Shown here one piece after another: positions 36,188-44,721 of a stretch of 64,000 bases of DNA. The notes beneath the pieces were generated by a model. It was not told where the DNA came from and searched no databases. It worked only from the letters and a program-made list of their open reading frames with translations. The position numbers were made by a program, and so were the translations under genes. Within the stretch, counting starts at the first letter, position 1; every line of letters begins with the position of its first letter. The stretch comes from Chryseobacterium camelliae (lineage in GTDB: Bacteria > Bacteroidota > Bacteroidia > Flavobacteriales > Weeksellaceae): assembly GCF_030818575.1 (NCBI RefSeq), contig NZ_JAUTAL010000001.1, forward strand, positions 3,472,001-3,536,000. Direction: 5' to 3'.

Positions 36188-37066
36188 ATGAGGGCTTATA
36201 ACACCAAGAATTTCCTGAAAATCCTGTTCAGCTTACACAAAAGCGACACCCTGAAAATATTGTTTCCTACAATGATTCTCGTAGGGTTGTATTCTTACGG
36301 AATCGCTTATCTGGAACTGGAGTACCTGCATCTTAACTCAAAATCCAAGGTAAGCAATGTAGGACTCATCCATTCCTTGTTGGGCTTTGTGCTTTCGCTT
36401 TTATTGGTATTCAGGACGAATACGGCGTATGACCGTTGGTGGGAGGGTCGTAAACTATGGGGGAAACTGGTTAATGATACCCGAAATTTTGCTATTAAAG
36501 TAACGATCCTGCTGGAAGGGAATACTAAAGACATCCACCAGATTGCTAGATACCTGAAATTTTTCCCGCACTTTCTGGCGAAACACCTGTCTAAGGAATC
36601 TACCAGATTGGCCCTGGATGAAGATTATTCGGAAATCGAAAAATCCCTAAAGCAACATGGCCCCAGTGAAATCATCACACTGCTGTCACACAAGCTGCAT
36701 CAGCTGAAAAAGGACGGTAAGATTTCGGATGTTGAAATGATCTATCTCGATACCCAGCTTTCAGGCTTCCTCGACGTCTGTGGCGCCTGTGAGCGGATTA
36801 AAAATACACCCATTCCCTATTCTTATTCTTCATTTGTGAAGAAGTTCATCATCCTGTATGTCCTTGCCCTGCCCGTAGCATACGTTATTAATATTGGCAT
36901 GTTCATGATTCCGCTGACCGTTTTTGTATATTACGTCCTGATGAGCCTTGAGCTGATTGCAGAAGAAATTGAAGATCCTTTTAACAATGATGAAAATGAT
37001 ATCCCAATGGAAACCATTGCACAAAATATTGAAAAAAACGTCCATCAGATTATGGACACAAAATAA
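36188..37066 (+). CDS. Bestrophin-family anion channel
   Basis: A 292-residue inner-membrane protein of the bestrophin/RFP-TM family, which form pentameric anion (or cation) channels. The start MRAYNTKNFLKIL is chosen because it fits family N-termini and sits just after a -7 promoter box. Markers are LVFRTNTAYDRWWEGRKLWGKLVNDTRNF (about 75-103) with the conserved RWWEGR, and PIPYSYSSFVKKFIILYVLALPVAY near residue 210. An acidic ELIAEEIEDPFNNDENDIP loop matches the Ca2+-clasp region of the family. Ion selectivity is not predictable. Confidence 0.9.
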   Translation: MRAYNTKNFLKILFSLHKSDTLKILFPTMILVGLYSYGIAYLELEYLHLNSKSKVSNVGLIHSLLGFVLSLLLVFRTNTAYDRWWEGRKLWGKLVNDTRNFAIKVTILLEGNTKDIHQIARYLKFFPHFLAKHLSKESTRLALDEDYSEIEKSLKQHGPSEIITLLSHKLHQLKKDGKISDVEMIYLDTQLSGFLDVCGACERIKNTPIPYSYSSFVKKFIILYVLALPVAYVINIGMFMIPLTVFVYYVLMSLELIAEEIEDPFNNDENDIPMETIAQNIEKNVHQIMDTK

Positions 37067-37140
37067 TCTGCTGTAAAATCCGATTTACTTATAGAATCGT
37101 ACATAAATATAAACCACGCATAAAAAAAGAGACAAATACT

Positions 37141-37671
37141 TTGGTACAGAAATTAAAGCTGGAGGAGCTGAACAGGATTGATGTAGAGACCTTCAAAAAA
37201 ACGGATAAGATTCCGTTGACCGTTATTTTAGATAATATCAGGAGTATGCACAATGTAGGAGCCACATTCAGAACTGCTGACGCCTTCCTTATTGAAAAAA
37301 TCATCCTTTGCGGCATCACTCCGCAGCCGCCGCACCGGGAGATCCATAAAGCGGCTCTGGGTGCTACGGAAAGTGTAGACTGGTCATATGAAAAGAATAC
37401 CGTAACAGCAGTTAATGATTTAAAAAGCGCAGGTTACCGCATCATAGGAGTGGAACAGACGACCAATAGCCTGGAGATTTCTGATTTTGAGATTGAAAAG
37501 AAACAAAAATATGCGGTGGTTTTAGGAAACGAAGTAGATGGCATCAGTGATGATGCCCTTCAGCATATGGATTCGTTTATCGAGATTCCGCAGCTGGGAA
37601 CGAAGCATTCACTTAATGTAAGTGTGTGCGGGGGGATTGTTATGTGGGAATTTGCCAAGGCCTTAAAATAA
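37141..37671 (+). CDS. SpoU/TrmH-family RNA 2'-O-methyltransferase
   Basis: A 176-residue SPOUT-fold methyltransferase that should use SAM to methylate a ribose in tRNA or rRNA. Motifs: VILDNIRSMHNVGATFRTADAF (28-49) with the catalytic Arg and Asn, AVVLGNEVDGISDDAL (about 124-139), and the knot IPQLGTKHSLNVSVCGGIVMWEF (about 148-170). The start appears to be TTG at 37141, as no in-frame ATG exists upstream. The target nucleotide is unknown. Confidence 0.88.
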   Translation: MVQKLKLEELNRIDVETFKKTDKIPLTVILDNIRSMHNVGATFRTADAFLIEKIILCGITPQPPHREIHKAALGATESVDWSYEKNTVTAVNDLKSAGYRIIGVEQTTNSLEISDFEIEKKQKYAVVLGNEVDGISDDALQHMDSFIEIPQLGTKHSLNVSVCGGIVMWEFAKALK

Positions 37672-37672
37672 A

Positions 37673-37704
37673 AAACTGCATATGTCTTTTTGACAGTGCA
37701 GTTT
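37673..37704 (+). terminator. Possible terminator hairpin after the SpoU gene
   Basis: AAACTGCA and TGCAGTTT form an 8-bp stem enclosing a smaller TGTC/GACA stem with a TTTTT loop. It begins 1 nt after the stop codon. No T tract follows on the forward strand. Confidence 0.45.
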
Positions 37705-37857
37705 GAAATAAATCTAATAAAAAGTAAAAATGAAAGGCTACAAAGGTAATTCTTTTTTCATCACAAACAAATTTTAAAAAGGCTTTTTTTTCGTTGGTAA
37801 GAAAAAAAAGTCATGGGTCCGGAAATAATTTTATTTTATTTTTTATAAATTAGCATC

Positions 37858-38508
37858 ATGTTTATCAAGGATTATATCTCAAAAGATTTCCCGTGTTTCA
37901 ACCTCACTGATTCTATTGAATCGGCAAGAAATACATTAGAGGACTTCGGATATTCCCATATTTTCATTAAAAAATCCAATCTTTTTTACGGTGCCATTGC
38001 ACAGGATTTCCTGTATGAGGAAGACGGCCTCCTGAAAGACCTGGAACACCAGATTGAGCGGTTTGCGATCCTTGAAGATCATAATATCATGGATAGCATT
38101 CGCTTATTTCACACATTCAGTGCGAATGTAATCCCGGTGATCAACAAAAATGAGAAATACCTGGGATACATCTGCTGTGACGATATTTTCCAGGACCTGT
38201 CCAAATATCCACTGTTTTCAGAATCCGGAGCTATCCTTACGGTAGAAACCCCGGCAAGGAAATATTCCATGACGGAAATTGCCAATATTGTGGAAAGCAA
38301 TAATTCCAAGTTTTACGGTGGATTTATCAGCTTTATGTCTGACGAGGTCATTCATGTCACCATTAAGATCAGCAACGAAAACCTGTCTTCAGTGGATGCT
38401 ACTTTTGACAGGTATGATTACAGGATCGTAGAAAAGTATTATTCCGACGATAAATCGGATCTCTTTAAGGACCGGTTCGGATTTTTCCAAAAATTTATAG
38501 AAATATAG
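37858..38508 (+). CDS. CBS domain protein
   Basis: A 216-residue soluble protein with an N-terminal pair of CBS motifs (about 1-120). It begins MFIKDYISKDFPCFNLTDSIESARNTL and continues through FSANVIPVINKNEKYLGYICCDDIF. CBS pairs bind adenine nucleotides and usually regulate an attached or neighbouring function. The C-terminal 90 residues resemble an ACT-like fold. It ends 1 nt before nadK and probably forms an operon with it. Confidence 0.88.
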   Translation: MFIKDYISKDFPCFNLTDSIESARNTLEDFGYSHIFIKKSNLFYGAIAQDFLYEEDGLLKDLEHQIERFAILEDHNIMDSIRLFHTFSANVIPVINKNEKYLGYICCDDIFQDLSKYPLFSESGAILTVETPARKYSMTEIANIVESNNSKFYGGFISFMSDEVIHVTIKISNENLSSVDATFDRYDYRIVEKYYSDDKSDLFKDRFGFFQKFIEI

Positions 38509-38509
38509 C

Positions 38510-39376
38510 ATGAAGGCAGCCATATACTCTCAGAAAAAAGATCTTGATACTTTTTTATATCTGAGCAAGTTTATTTCAGAACTTGAAAACAGAGGGGTAA
38601 AATCAGTTTTATATGATGAAATGGCTGAAGCACTTCAGTTCTCGAAAATCTTTGAGACATTCAACGGCAAACAGGACCTTATTGATAAGGAGGTAGACCT
38701 ATTTTTCACATTCGGGGGCGATGGTACCATCGTAAATTCCCTTATTTTCGTGGAAGATCTTGAGATTCCGATTGTGGGAGTTAATACCGGCCGGCTCGGT
38801 TTCCTGGCAAGCTTCACTAAAGAAGAGGCATTCAATGAGCTGGATTCCATTCTGAAAGGCAACGTGAAAACCAGCAGAAGAGCGGTTATTCAGGTGATCT
38901 CCGAGGGACTTGAAGGTTTTTTCCCGTATGCGCTGAATGATGTTACCATTTCCAGGAAGGAAACGACCTCCATGATTACCGTGGATTCATACATCAATAA
39001 TGAATTCCTCAATGTTTTCTGGGGAGATGGAGTCATTATATCAACACCTACCGGTTCAACAGCATATTCTTTAAGCTGCGGGGGACCGATTATTTCTCCC
39101 AATAACGAAAATTTCGTCATCACTCCGATTGCACCCCACAACCTGAATGTGAGGCCACTGATTGTTAATGATAAGGTGGAAATTAAATTCAGAGTGGAAA
39201 GCCGTGTGCCTCAATACTCTCTTTCCCTGGATTCCAGGCTGATCCATATAGAAACGGATAAGGAGATCATCATTAAGAAAGCAGCATTCCAGATTCTCCT
39301 GGTGCAGCCGAACAACCTGAGCTTTTATGAAACCATCCGCCAGAAGCTGCTTTGGGGAAGAGATAAAAGAAATTAG
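38510..39376 (+). CDS. nadK: NAD kinase
   Basis: A 288-residue kinase that phosphorylates NAD to NADP with ATP or polyphosphate. The GGDGT motif is at 69-73, followed by VGVNTGRLGFLA and, near residue 180, STPTGSTAYSLSCGGPI, the conserved NAD-binding segment. The start codon is the only ATG in range. It lies directly downstream of the CBS gene. Confidence 0.95.
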   Translation: MKAAIYSQKKDLDTFLYLSKFISELENRGVKSVLYDEMAEALQFSKIFETFNGKQDLIDKEVDLFFTFGGDGTIVNSLIFVEDLEIPIVGVNTGRLGFLASFTKEEAFNELDSILKGNVKTSRRAVIQVISEGLEGFFPYALNDVTISRKETTSMITVDSYINNEFLNVFWGDGVIISTPTGSTAYSLSCGGPIISPNNENFVITPIAPHNLNVRPLIVNDKVEIKFRVESRVPQYSLSLDSRLIHIETDKEIIIKKAAFQILLVQPNNLSFYETIRQKLLWGRDKRN

Positions 39377-39446
39377 TAATTCATCAAAAATTAGTACCTT
39401 TACAAGGTTTATTTAAATACATAATACATTCATTAAAAATTAAGAT

Positions 39447-40517
39447 ATGAGCAGAATTTTCCCGGCAGGAGTTGCCACAGGACAGCTAGTGACAGATATT
39501 TTCCAGCATGCCAAAGAAAACAGGTTTGCATTGCCTGCTGTAAACGTTATCGGATCCAGCAACGTAAATGCAGTTATGGAAACCGCTGCAAGACTGAACT
39601 CTCCTGTTATCATCCAGTTTTCTAATGGCGGATCTGCTTTCAATGCAGGAAAAGGATTGAGCAATGAAGGGCAGAAAGCGGCCATTCTGGGTGCAATTGC
39701 CGGCGCGAAACATATCCATACTTTAGCTGAAGCTTACGGAGCAACTGTTATTTTACATACAGACCACTGTGCCAAGAAACTGCTTCCTTGGATCGACGGG
39801 CTGATGGAGGCAAATGAAGACTACTTCAGACAAACCGGAAAATCATTGTATTCCTCCCATATGCTTGACCTTTCAGAAGAATCTCTGGAGGAAAACCTTG
39901 AAACCTCTGCGAAGTATTTTGAAAGAATGGCTAAAATGCAGATGACCCTGGAAGTGGAAATCGGCGTTACCGGAGGAGAAGAAGACGGAGTGGACAACTC
40001 TGATGTAGACAACTCCAAGCTGTATACTCAGCCGGAAGATGTTGCCTATACCTATGAAAAGCTAAAAGCCATTTCCGAGAATTTCACGATTGCGGCAGCT
40101 TTCGGAAACGTGCATGGGGTTTACAAACCTGGGAATGTGGTACTGACCCCGAAAATCCTTGACAATTCTCAGAAATATGTTCAGGAAAAGTTCGGAACGG
40201 CTGCCAAACCGGTAAATTTTGTATTCCATGGAGGATCAGGTTCTACTATCGAGGAGATCAGGGAAGCTATCGACTACGGAGTAATCAAAATGAATATTGA
40301 TACCGACCTTCAGTTTGCCTATACAGAGGGGATCAGAGATTATATGGTAGACCATATCGACTACCTGAGATCCCAGATCGGAAACCCTGAAGGAGAAGAA
40401 AAGCCTAACAAAAAGTTCTATGATCCTAGAGTATGGGTGAGAAAAGGAGAAGAAACTTTCTCTGCAAGACTGGTTAAGGCATTTGAAGATTTAAATAACG
40501 TCAACACTTTAAAATAA
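39447..40517 (+). CDS. fbaA: Class II fructose-bisphosphate aldolase
   Basis: A 356-residue Zn-dependent aldolase that cleaves fructose 1,6-bisphosphate in glycolysis and gluconeogenesis. LHTDHCAKK near residue 108 carries zinc-binding His and catalytic Asp, ALEVEIGVTGGEEDG-like residues (here LEVEIGVTGGEEDGVDN) form the signature, and VFHGGSGSTIEEI and KMNIDTDLQFAY provide the remaining metal and phosphate sites. Length matches E. coli FbaA (359). Confidence 0.95.
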   Translation: MSRIFPAGVATGQLVTDIFQHAKENRFALPAVNVIGSSNVNAVMETAARLNSPVIIQFSNGGSAFNAGKGLSNEGQKAAILGAIAGAKHIHTLAEAYGATVILHTDHCAKKLLPWIDGLMEANEDYFRQTGKSLYSSHMLDLSEESLEENLETSAKYFERMAKMQMTLEVEIGVTGGEEDGVDNSDVDNSKLYTQPEDVAYTYEKLKAISENFTIAAAFGNVHGVYKPGNVVLTPKILDNSQKYVQEKFGTAAKPVNFVFHGGSGSTIEEIREAIDYGVIKMNIDTDLQFAYTEGIRDYMVDHIDYLRSQIGNPEGEEKPNKKFYDPRVWVRKGEETFSARLVKAFEDLNNVNTLK

Positions 40518-40525
40518 GAAACTGT

Positions 40526-40570
40526 AAATGTATTCATGCAAAGGAAACCATACCCCGCATGAATACATTT
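40526..40570 (+). terminator. 14-bp inverted repeat between fbaA and accD, possible terminator
   Basis: AAATGTATTCATGC (40526-40539) and GCATGAATACATTT (40557-40570) are a perfect 14-bp inverted repeat around a 17-nt loop. No strong T tract follows, so it could instead be an attenuator or an mRNA-stabilising structure. Confidence 0.45.
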
Positions 40571-40595
40571 TACATTATACATTAATACAAGCACA

Positions 40596-41450
40596 ATGGC
40601 ATTCGACTGGTTTAAAAGAAAAGCACAGAATATTACTACTTCTACTGATGAAAAGAAGGATGTTCCCAAAGGCCTTTGGCATCAGACACCATCCGGAAAG
40701 ATCGTGGAGCATGATGAGCTGAGAAGAAACAACTATGTTTCTCCGGAAGACGGATTTCATGTAAGAATCGGCAGTGCGGAATTTTTCGATATTCTTTTCG
40801 ATGAAGGAAAATTCACTGAACTCGATGCAAATGTTGAGAGTATTGATATCCTGAACTTTAAAGATACCAAGCCTTACGCAGACCGTCTGAAAGAGGTAAA
40901 AGCTAAAACAAAGCTTACTGACTCCATCAGAAATGCCGTAGGAACCGTAAAAGGAACTGAGATGGTGGTTTCCTGTATGGATTTCGCTTTCATCGGAGGA
41001 TCTCTAGGATCTGTGATGGGTGAAAAGATCAGAAGAGCGGTAGATTACTGTATAGAGAAGAAACTTCCGTACATGATCATCTGCCAGTCAGGAGGTGCCA
41101 GAATGCAGGAAGCGACTTATTCCCTGATGCAGCTGGCTAAAGTGCAGGCTAAACTTGCACAGCTTTCAGAGGCCGGGCTTCTCTACATCGCTTATCTTTG
41201 TGACCCTACTTTCGGAGGTATTACAGCATCATTCGCCATGACAGCCGATATTATCATGGCTGAGCCGGGAGCACTGATTGGGTTTGCCGGCCCTAGGGTA
41301 ATCCGTGAGACCATCGGAAGAGACCTTCCGGAAGGCTTCCAGACTTCGGAATTCCTTCAGGAAAAAGGTTTCGTTGATTTTATCGTCAAGAGAACAGAAA
41401 TTAAAGATGTGGTATCCAAAACAGTCAATCTGTTAACAGTACATGCATAA
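40596..41450 (+). CDS. accD: Acetyl-CoA carboxylase carboxyltransferase subunit beta
   Basis: A 284-residue crotonase-fold subunit that, with AccA, transfers carboxyl from carboxybiotin to acetyl-CoA, giving malonyl-CoA for fatty acid synthesis. The C-terminal part has [18 protein letters not shown] and [19 protein letters not shown], typical of AccD. The N-terminal zinc ribbon is altered: where E. coli has CPxC and CPxC, this protein has TPSG (Thr31 and Gly34) and SPED (Ser49 and Asp52). Thus no Zn site can form; I recall the same in other flavobacteria. Confidence 0.93.
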   Translation: MAFDWFKRKAQNITTSTDEKKDVPKGLWHQTPSGKIVEHDELRRNNYVSPEDGFHVRIGSAEFFDILFDEGKFTELDANVESIDILNFKDTKPYADRLKEVKAKTKLTDSIRNAVGTVKGTEMVVSCMDFAFIGGSLGSVMGEKIRRAVDYCIEKKLPYMIICQSGGARMQEATYSLMQLAKVQAKLAQLSEAGLLYIAYLCDPTFGGITASFAMTADIIMAEPGALIGFAGPRVIRETIGRDLPEGFQTSEFLQEKGFVDFIVKRTEIKDVVSKTVNLLTVHA

Positions 41451-41471
41451 AACTAATTAAGATATTTTTGA

Positions 41472-41500
41472 ATCTCTCTCATACCGGGAGAGATTTTTTT
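41472..41500 (+). terminator. Rho-independent terminator of accD
   Basis: ATCTCTCTC and GGGAGAGAT form a 9-bp stem (one wobble pair) around ATACC, followed by a run of T. It ends only 4 nt before the next ATG. Confidence 0.85.
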
Positions 41501-41504
41501 ATCT

Positions 41505-42017
41505 ATGAGGACCTTCAGTATATTTTTCAATACCATCCGGAGCATGAGCCTTAAAAAGATCTTCCGTCTTTTGTCTCTTGTGCTGCCGCACCCTTTATTC
41601 TCCATACTCAGCTTTTATGCTACCATTAAAGCGTATAGCATCGCTCAGAAAAAGTTCCCGAAAACCGCCTCAAATAATGGCATCGGAAATTCCTTCAGGC
41701 ATGCTTTATGGTGCTGCCTGATCATGATGTACTGCTGTAAAATATCCTCGCCTGAAAAAGCCCTGAAATTCTGCAAAAGAATTACGGATCTGCACGAGGA
41801 GCTTTTTCCGAATAAACCTCTGGAAACCAAAATGGACCTCCATAACAACAAAATCGGAATGGATTACTTCATGGAACTCCTCCCCGGAACCCATCGCCAG
41901 TTCTTCGAGAAAAGCTTTTTTATAGACGGTCTGGAAAAGAAAATGAAGGACGCCAAAGTGCTGAAAAGCCTGGATGATGAGTTTGATGGTTTCCTGGTGT
42001 ATCTGGATGAGGAATAG
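41505..42017 (+). CDS. DUF6973-like hypothetical protein
   Basis: A 170-residue protein. The distinguishing pattern is NSFRHALWCCLIMMYCCK (about 63-80) followed by KRITDLHEELFPNKP and MDLHNNKIGMDYF (about 110-122), with conserved His, Asp and Asn. I associate this with DUF6973; no activity is known, though the polar residues could bind metal. The first ATG lies 4 nt after an intrinsic terminator, so a later ATG at 41544 (MSLKKIF) with its own promoter is an alternative start. Confidence 0.7.
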   Translation: MRTFSIFFNTIRSMSLKKIFRLLSLVLPHPLFSILSFYATIKAYSIAQKKFPKTASNNGIGNSFRHALWCCLIMMYCCKISSPEKALKFCKRITDLHEELFPNKPLETKMDLHNNKIGMDYFMELLPGTHRQFFEKSFFIDGLEKKMKDAKVLKSLDDEFDGFLVYLDEE

Positions 42018-42166
42018 GTTGATAATTGTGAATAGTCAATTCGCTCTGCTAGTCAATGTTGCTCCGCAAGTGAATTTTAAGACGTATTATAAATTTACCA
42101 TTGATGACGGCATCCTTTGTAATCTGAAGTTTTTTTGATAAGTTTAACCCAACATAATTCAATCCG

Positions 42167-43570
42167 ATGGTTCTCAGCAGAATTTGGTCCGCATTTATCA
42201 TAGTAGCTATTGCTATCGCAAGTATAAAATACATTTCATCAGACCACTACAAAACTATTTTCAATGATATGGTGGTAGGGAAAGGCGGTGATACGGTACA
42301 GATTGCAACACAGAAAATGAGTGCCCTCTCTCCTGTAGTACGCGACAGCCTGATGAGAAAGCCGGATTTTGCAGACAGCAGGATCCATTATAAGACCGAT
42401 TCTGTAAAACAGGATGTAAAAGTATACCGGGTACAGGAAGCTGATGGTGTAATCGGCACCTCTGAAACAGCCGTAAAAATATGCCTTGGGCTGGTTGGTA
42501 TCATGACCCTGTTCATGGGTTTTATGAGCATTGCGGAAAAGGCAGGAGGGATTAATCTTCTCAGCCGGCTGATTCAGCCATTCTTTTCAAAGCTTTTTCC
42601 TGAAATCCCCAAAAACCACCCTGCCTTCGGGCACATGCTGATGAACTTCAGTGCCAATCTTCTTGGGTTGGACAATGCGGCCACTCCTTTCGGATTAAAG
42701 GCTATGGAGAGCCTCCAGTCGCTGAATACCAACAAAGATACGGCCAGCAATTCCCAGATCATGTTCCTCTGCCTGCATGCAGGAGGTATGACCCTTATTC
42801 CCGTTTCCATTATTGCCATCAGGGCATCCATGGGCTCCAAAACGCCTACAGATATATTCCTTCCGTGCATGATCGCCACTTTTACGGCAACACTTGCTGC
42901 TATGGTGATTGTTTCCGCATACCAGAAAATCAATCTCCTGAGGCCTGTCGTCATTGCCTATGTAGGGGGTATTTCAGCAATTATTGCCCTGCTGGTGCTG
43001 TATTTGGTACAGCTAAGTAAAGACGAGCTTGATGGTTTCAGCAAAGTGGTGAGCAATGGCCTTATTCTGTTTATTTTCCTGGCCATTGTCCTGGGCGCCA
43101 CCTACAAGAAGATCAATATTTTTGATGCTTTTATCGATGGCGCAAAAGAAGGTTTCTGGACCTGCGTTAAAATCATCCCATACCTAGTCGGAATGCTGAT
43201 TGCAATTTCCCTGCTGAGGACTTCCGGCGTTTTTGATGTGATCATTGACGGGATGAAATGGGTGGCCAATGCGGCCAATGTGGATCCAAGGTTTGTTGAC
43301 GGACTGCCGACTGCTCTGATTAAGCCGTTATCCGGTTCAGGAGCCCGGGGAATGATGGTGGATACCATGAGTACTTTCGGTGCCGACAGCTTCCAGGGCA
43401 AACTGGCAGCCGTTCTCCAGGGAAGCTCAGATACGACGTTTTACGTTATTGCCGTATATTTTGGGGCTGTAGCTGTAAAAAACACCCGATACACGGTTGT
43501 TGCCATGCTTCTGGCGGATCTCGTTGGGATTATCACTTCCATTGCGCTGGCTTATTTATTTTTTGCGTGA
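42167..43570 (+). CDS. Fused SpmA/SpmB-type nucleoside-recognition membrane protein
   Basis: A 467-residue inner-membrane protein containing two nucleoside-recognition (Gate) domains. The N-terminal half (about 1-250) corresponds to SpmA of Bacillus, with NFSANLLGLDNAATPFGLKAM. The C-terminal half (about 260-467) corresponds to SpmB, with IPYLVGMLIAISLLRTSG and LIKPLSGSGARGMMVDTM. In Bacillus the two act in spore dehydration; this organism does not sporulate, so the role is unknown. A periplasmic-looking insert (about 28-90) follows the first helix. The ATP-grasp gene follows 1 nt later. Confidence 0.88.
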   Translation: MVLSRIWSAFIIVAIAIASIKYISSDHYKTIFNDMVVGKGGDTVQIATQKMSALSPVVRDSLMRKPDFADSRIHYKTDSVKQDVKVYRVQEADGVIGTSETAVKICLGLVGIMTLFMGFMSIAEKAGGINLLSRLIQPFFSKLFPEIPKNHPAFGHMLMNFSANLLGLDNAATPFGLKAMESLQSLNTNKDTASNSQIMFLCLHAGGMTLIPVSIIAIRASMGSKTPTDIFLPCMIATFTATLAAMVIVSAYQKINLLRPVVIAYVGGISAIIALLVLYLVQLSKDELDGFSKVVSNGLILFIFLAIVLGATYKKINIFDAFIDGAKEGFWTCVKIIPYLVGMLIAISLLRTSGVFDVIIDGMKWVANAANVDPRFVDGLPTALIKPLSGSGARGMMVDTMSTFGADSFQGKLAAVLQGSSDTTFYVIAVYFGAVAVKNTRYTVVAMLLADLVGIITSIALAYLFFA

Positions 43571-43571
43571 T

Positions 43572-44303
43572 ATGAAAGCATATATACAGACTTCTGAAAA
43601 CGGAGAATTTTACAATGTCAATGCTTTTATTGCCTATGAAGGATTGAGTCATTTTGGATTTGAGACTGAAAAGTATATTGATGCTGATGATCTTATCGAT
43701 TTCCATCCGGAAGACATTGTTGTCGGCGGTATTGGAAATGTAAGAAAGAGATTACGCCATCTAAAGATTTTTCATCCGGAAAAGGAAATTGACTACCCTG
43801 AAGAACTGAAGCCTTTTTTAAAAAGGAAAATATGGTCCTCAACCATCAATACCTTGTTTGAAAATAAGGATAAATGGAATATCTTTATCAAAACAGAAAC
43901 CAAATTATTTGCAGGCAAAATTGTTGCTGATGAAAAAGACTTTCTTGGAATCATCAGCGATGATCGTGATACTGAAATATGGTGTTCCGAACTGATGAAC
44001 TTCAAAACAGAATGGCGCTGTTTTATCCGGTACGGAGAGATTCTGGATATCAGGAGGTACAAAGGAGCATGGGATACGGCATTTGATGTGAAAACCGTTC
44101 AGTCAGCATTAGAAGCATTCACTTCAAGACCCAGAGCCTTTGCGATGGATTTCGGACTGAATAATAACAACGAAACGGTATTGGTTGAAGTAAATGATGG
44201 CCACTCATTAGGTACTTACGGGATCTCGGCTCTGAATTATGCCAAATTCCTTTCCGCGAGATGGAGTGAACTGACTTCTACGGAAGATTATTTAAACTTT
44301 TAA
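43572..44303 (+). CDS. ATP-grasp domain protein (R2K-like)
   Basis: A 243-residue predicted ligase. The start MKAYIQTSENGEF is directly after the SpmAB stop (TGATATG). An ATP-grasp fold is indicated by IFIKTETKLFAGKI (about 116-129), SELMNFKTEWRCFIRYGEILDIRRYKG (about 143-169), and FAMDFGL...VLVEVNDGHSLGTYG (about 190-215), whose acidic and Asn residues bind Mg-ATP. I associate it with the R2K clade (DUF4343-like), proposed to ligate peptides or modify RNA. No substrate can be inferred. It probably shares the mRNA of the SpmAB gene. Confidence 0.8.
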   Translation: MKAYIQTSENGEFYNVNAFIAYEGLSHFGFETEKYIDADDLIDFHPEDIVVGGIGNVRKRLRHLKIFHPEKEIDYPEELKPFLKRKIWSSTINTLFENKDKWNIFIKTETKLFAGKIVADEKDFLGIISDDRDTEIWCSELMNFKTEWRCFIRYGEILDIRRYKGAWDTAFDVKTVQSALEAFTSRPRAFAMDFGLNNNNETVLVEVNDGHSLGTYGISALNYAKFLSARWSELTSTEDYLNF

Positions 44304-44314
44304 AGAAAAAACTT

Positions 44315-44707
44315 ATGATTACAGATAAAGAATTTACACTGCGACTCATCCGTCAGCTTTCCCAGGCACTCGAAAAACTGATCCTGGACAAACCTGAAGA
44401 AAGTTTAATGCAGAAAGAACTGGATTTTGATTCTTTGATGCGGGACATTTTTAAAATGAGTTTCACAGAGATTTCCTCTACAACCAAAGAAGGCCTTATA
44501 GCAATCGTTAACGAAAGACAGGAAAGAGATCATAAAGATTACTATGAAATGCTGGGCAACCTTTTTTACTTTAAAGGAAAGACTGAACAGAACAATGACT
44601 TTCTGGATAAGGCCAAAACATTTTATGAGCTGTACCTGCAGACCAGCGGTATTTTTGCTCTCCCGGTCATCAACAGGATTAATGAAATAAAAAAAGCACT
44701 TGAATAA
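44315..44707 (+). CDS. Small helical protein, possibly DUF6483-like
   Basis: A 130-residue soluble, mostly helical protein. It begins MITDKEFTLRLIRQLSQALEKL and has a TPR-like ending: YYEMLGNLFYFKGKTEQNNDFLDKAKTFYELY. The N-terminal part resembles DUF6483 but I am not certain. It lies 11 nt after the ATP-grasp gene, suggesting a shared transcript. The stop codon is inside a terminator for the opposing TonB gene. Confidence 0.65.
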   Translation: MITDKEFTLRLIRQLSQALEKLILDKPEESLMQKELDFDSLMRDIFKMSFTEISSTTKEGLIAIVNERQERDHKDYYEMLGNLFYFKGKTEQNNDFLDKAKTFYELYLQTSGIFALPVINRINEIKKALE

Positions 44708-44715
44708 AGTGCTTT
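44689..44715 (-). terminator. Rho-independent terminator of the ExbB-ExbD-TonB operon
   Basis: On the reverse strand AAAGCACTT and AAGTGCTTT pair around a 5-nt loop, followed by seven T residues. It overlaps the last codons of the opposing gene. Confidence 0.8.
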
Positions 44716-44721
44716 GTCCGT

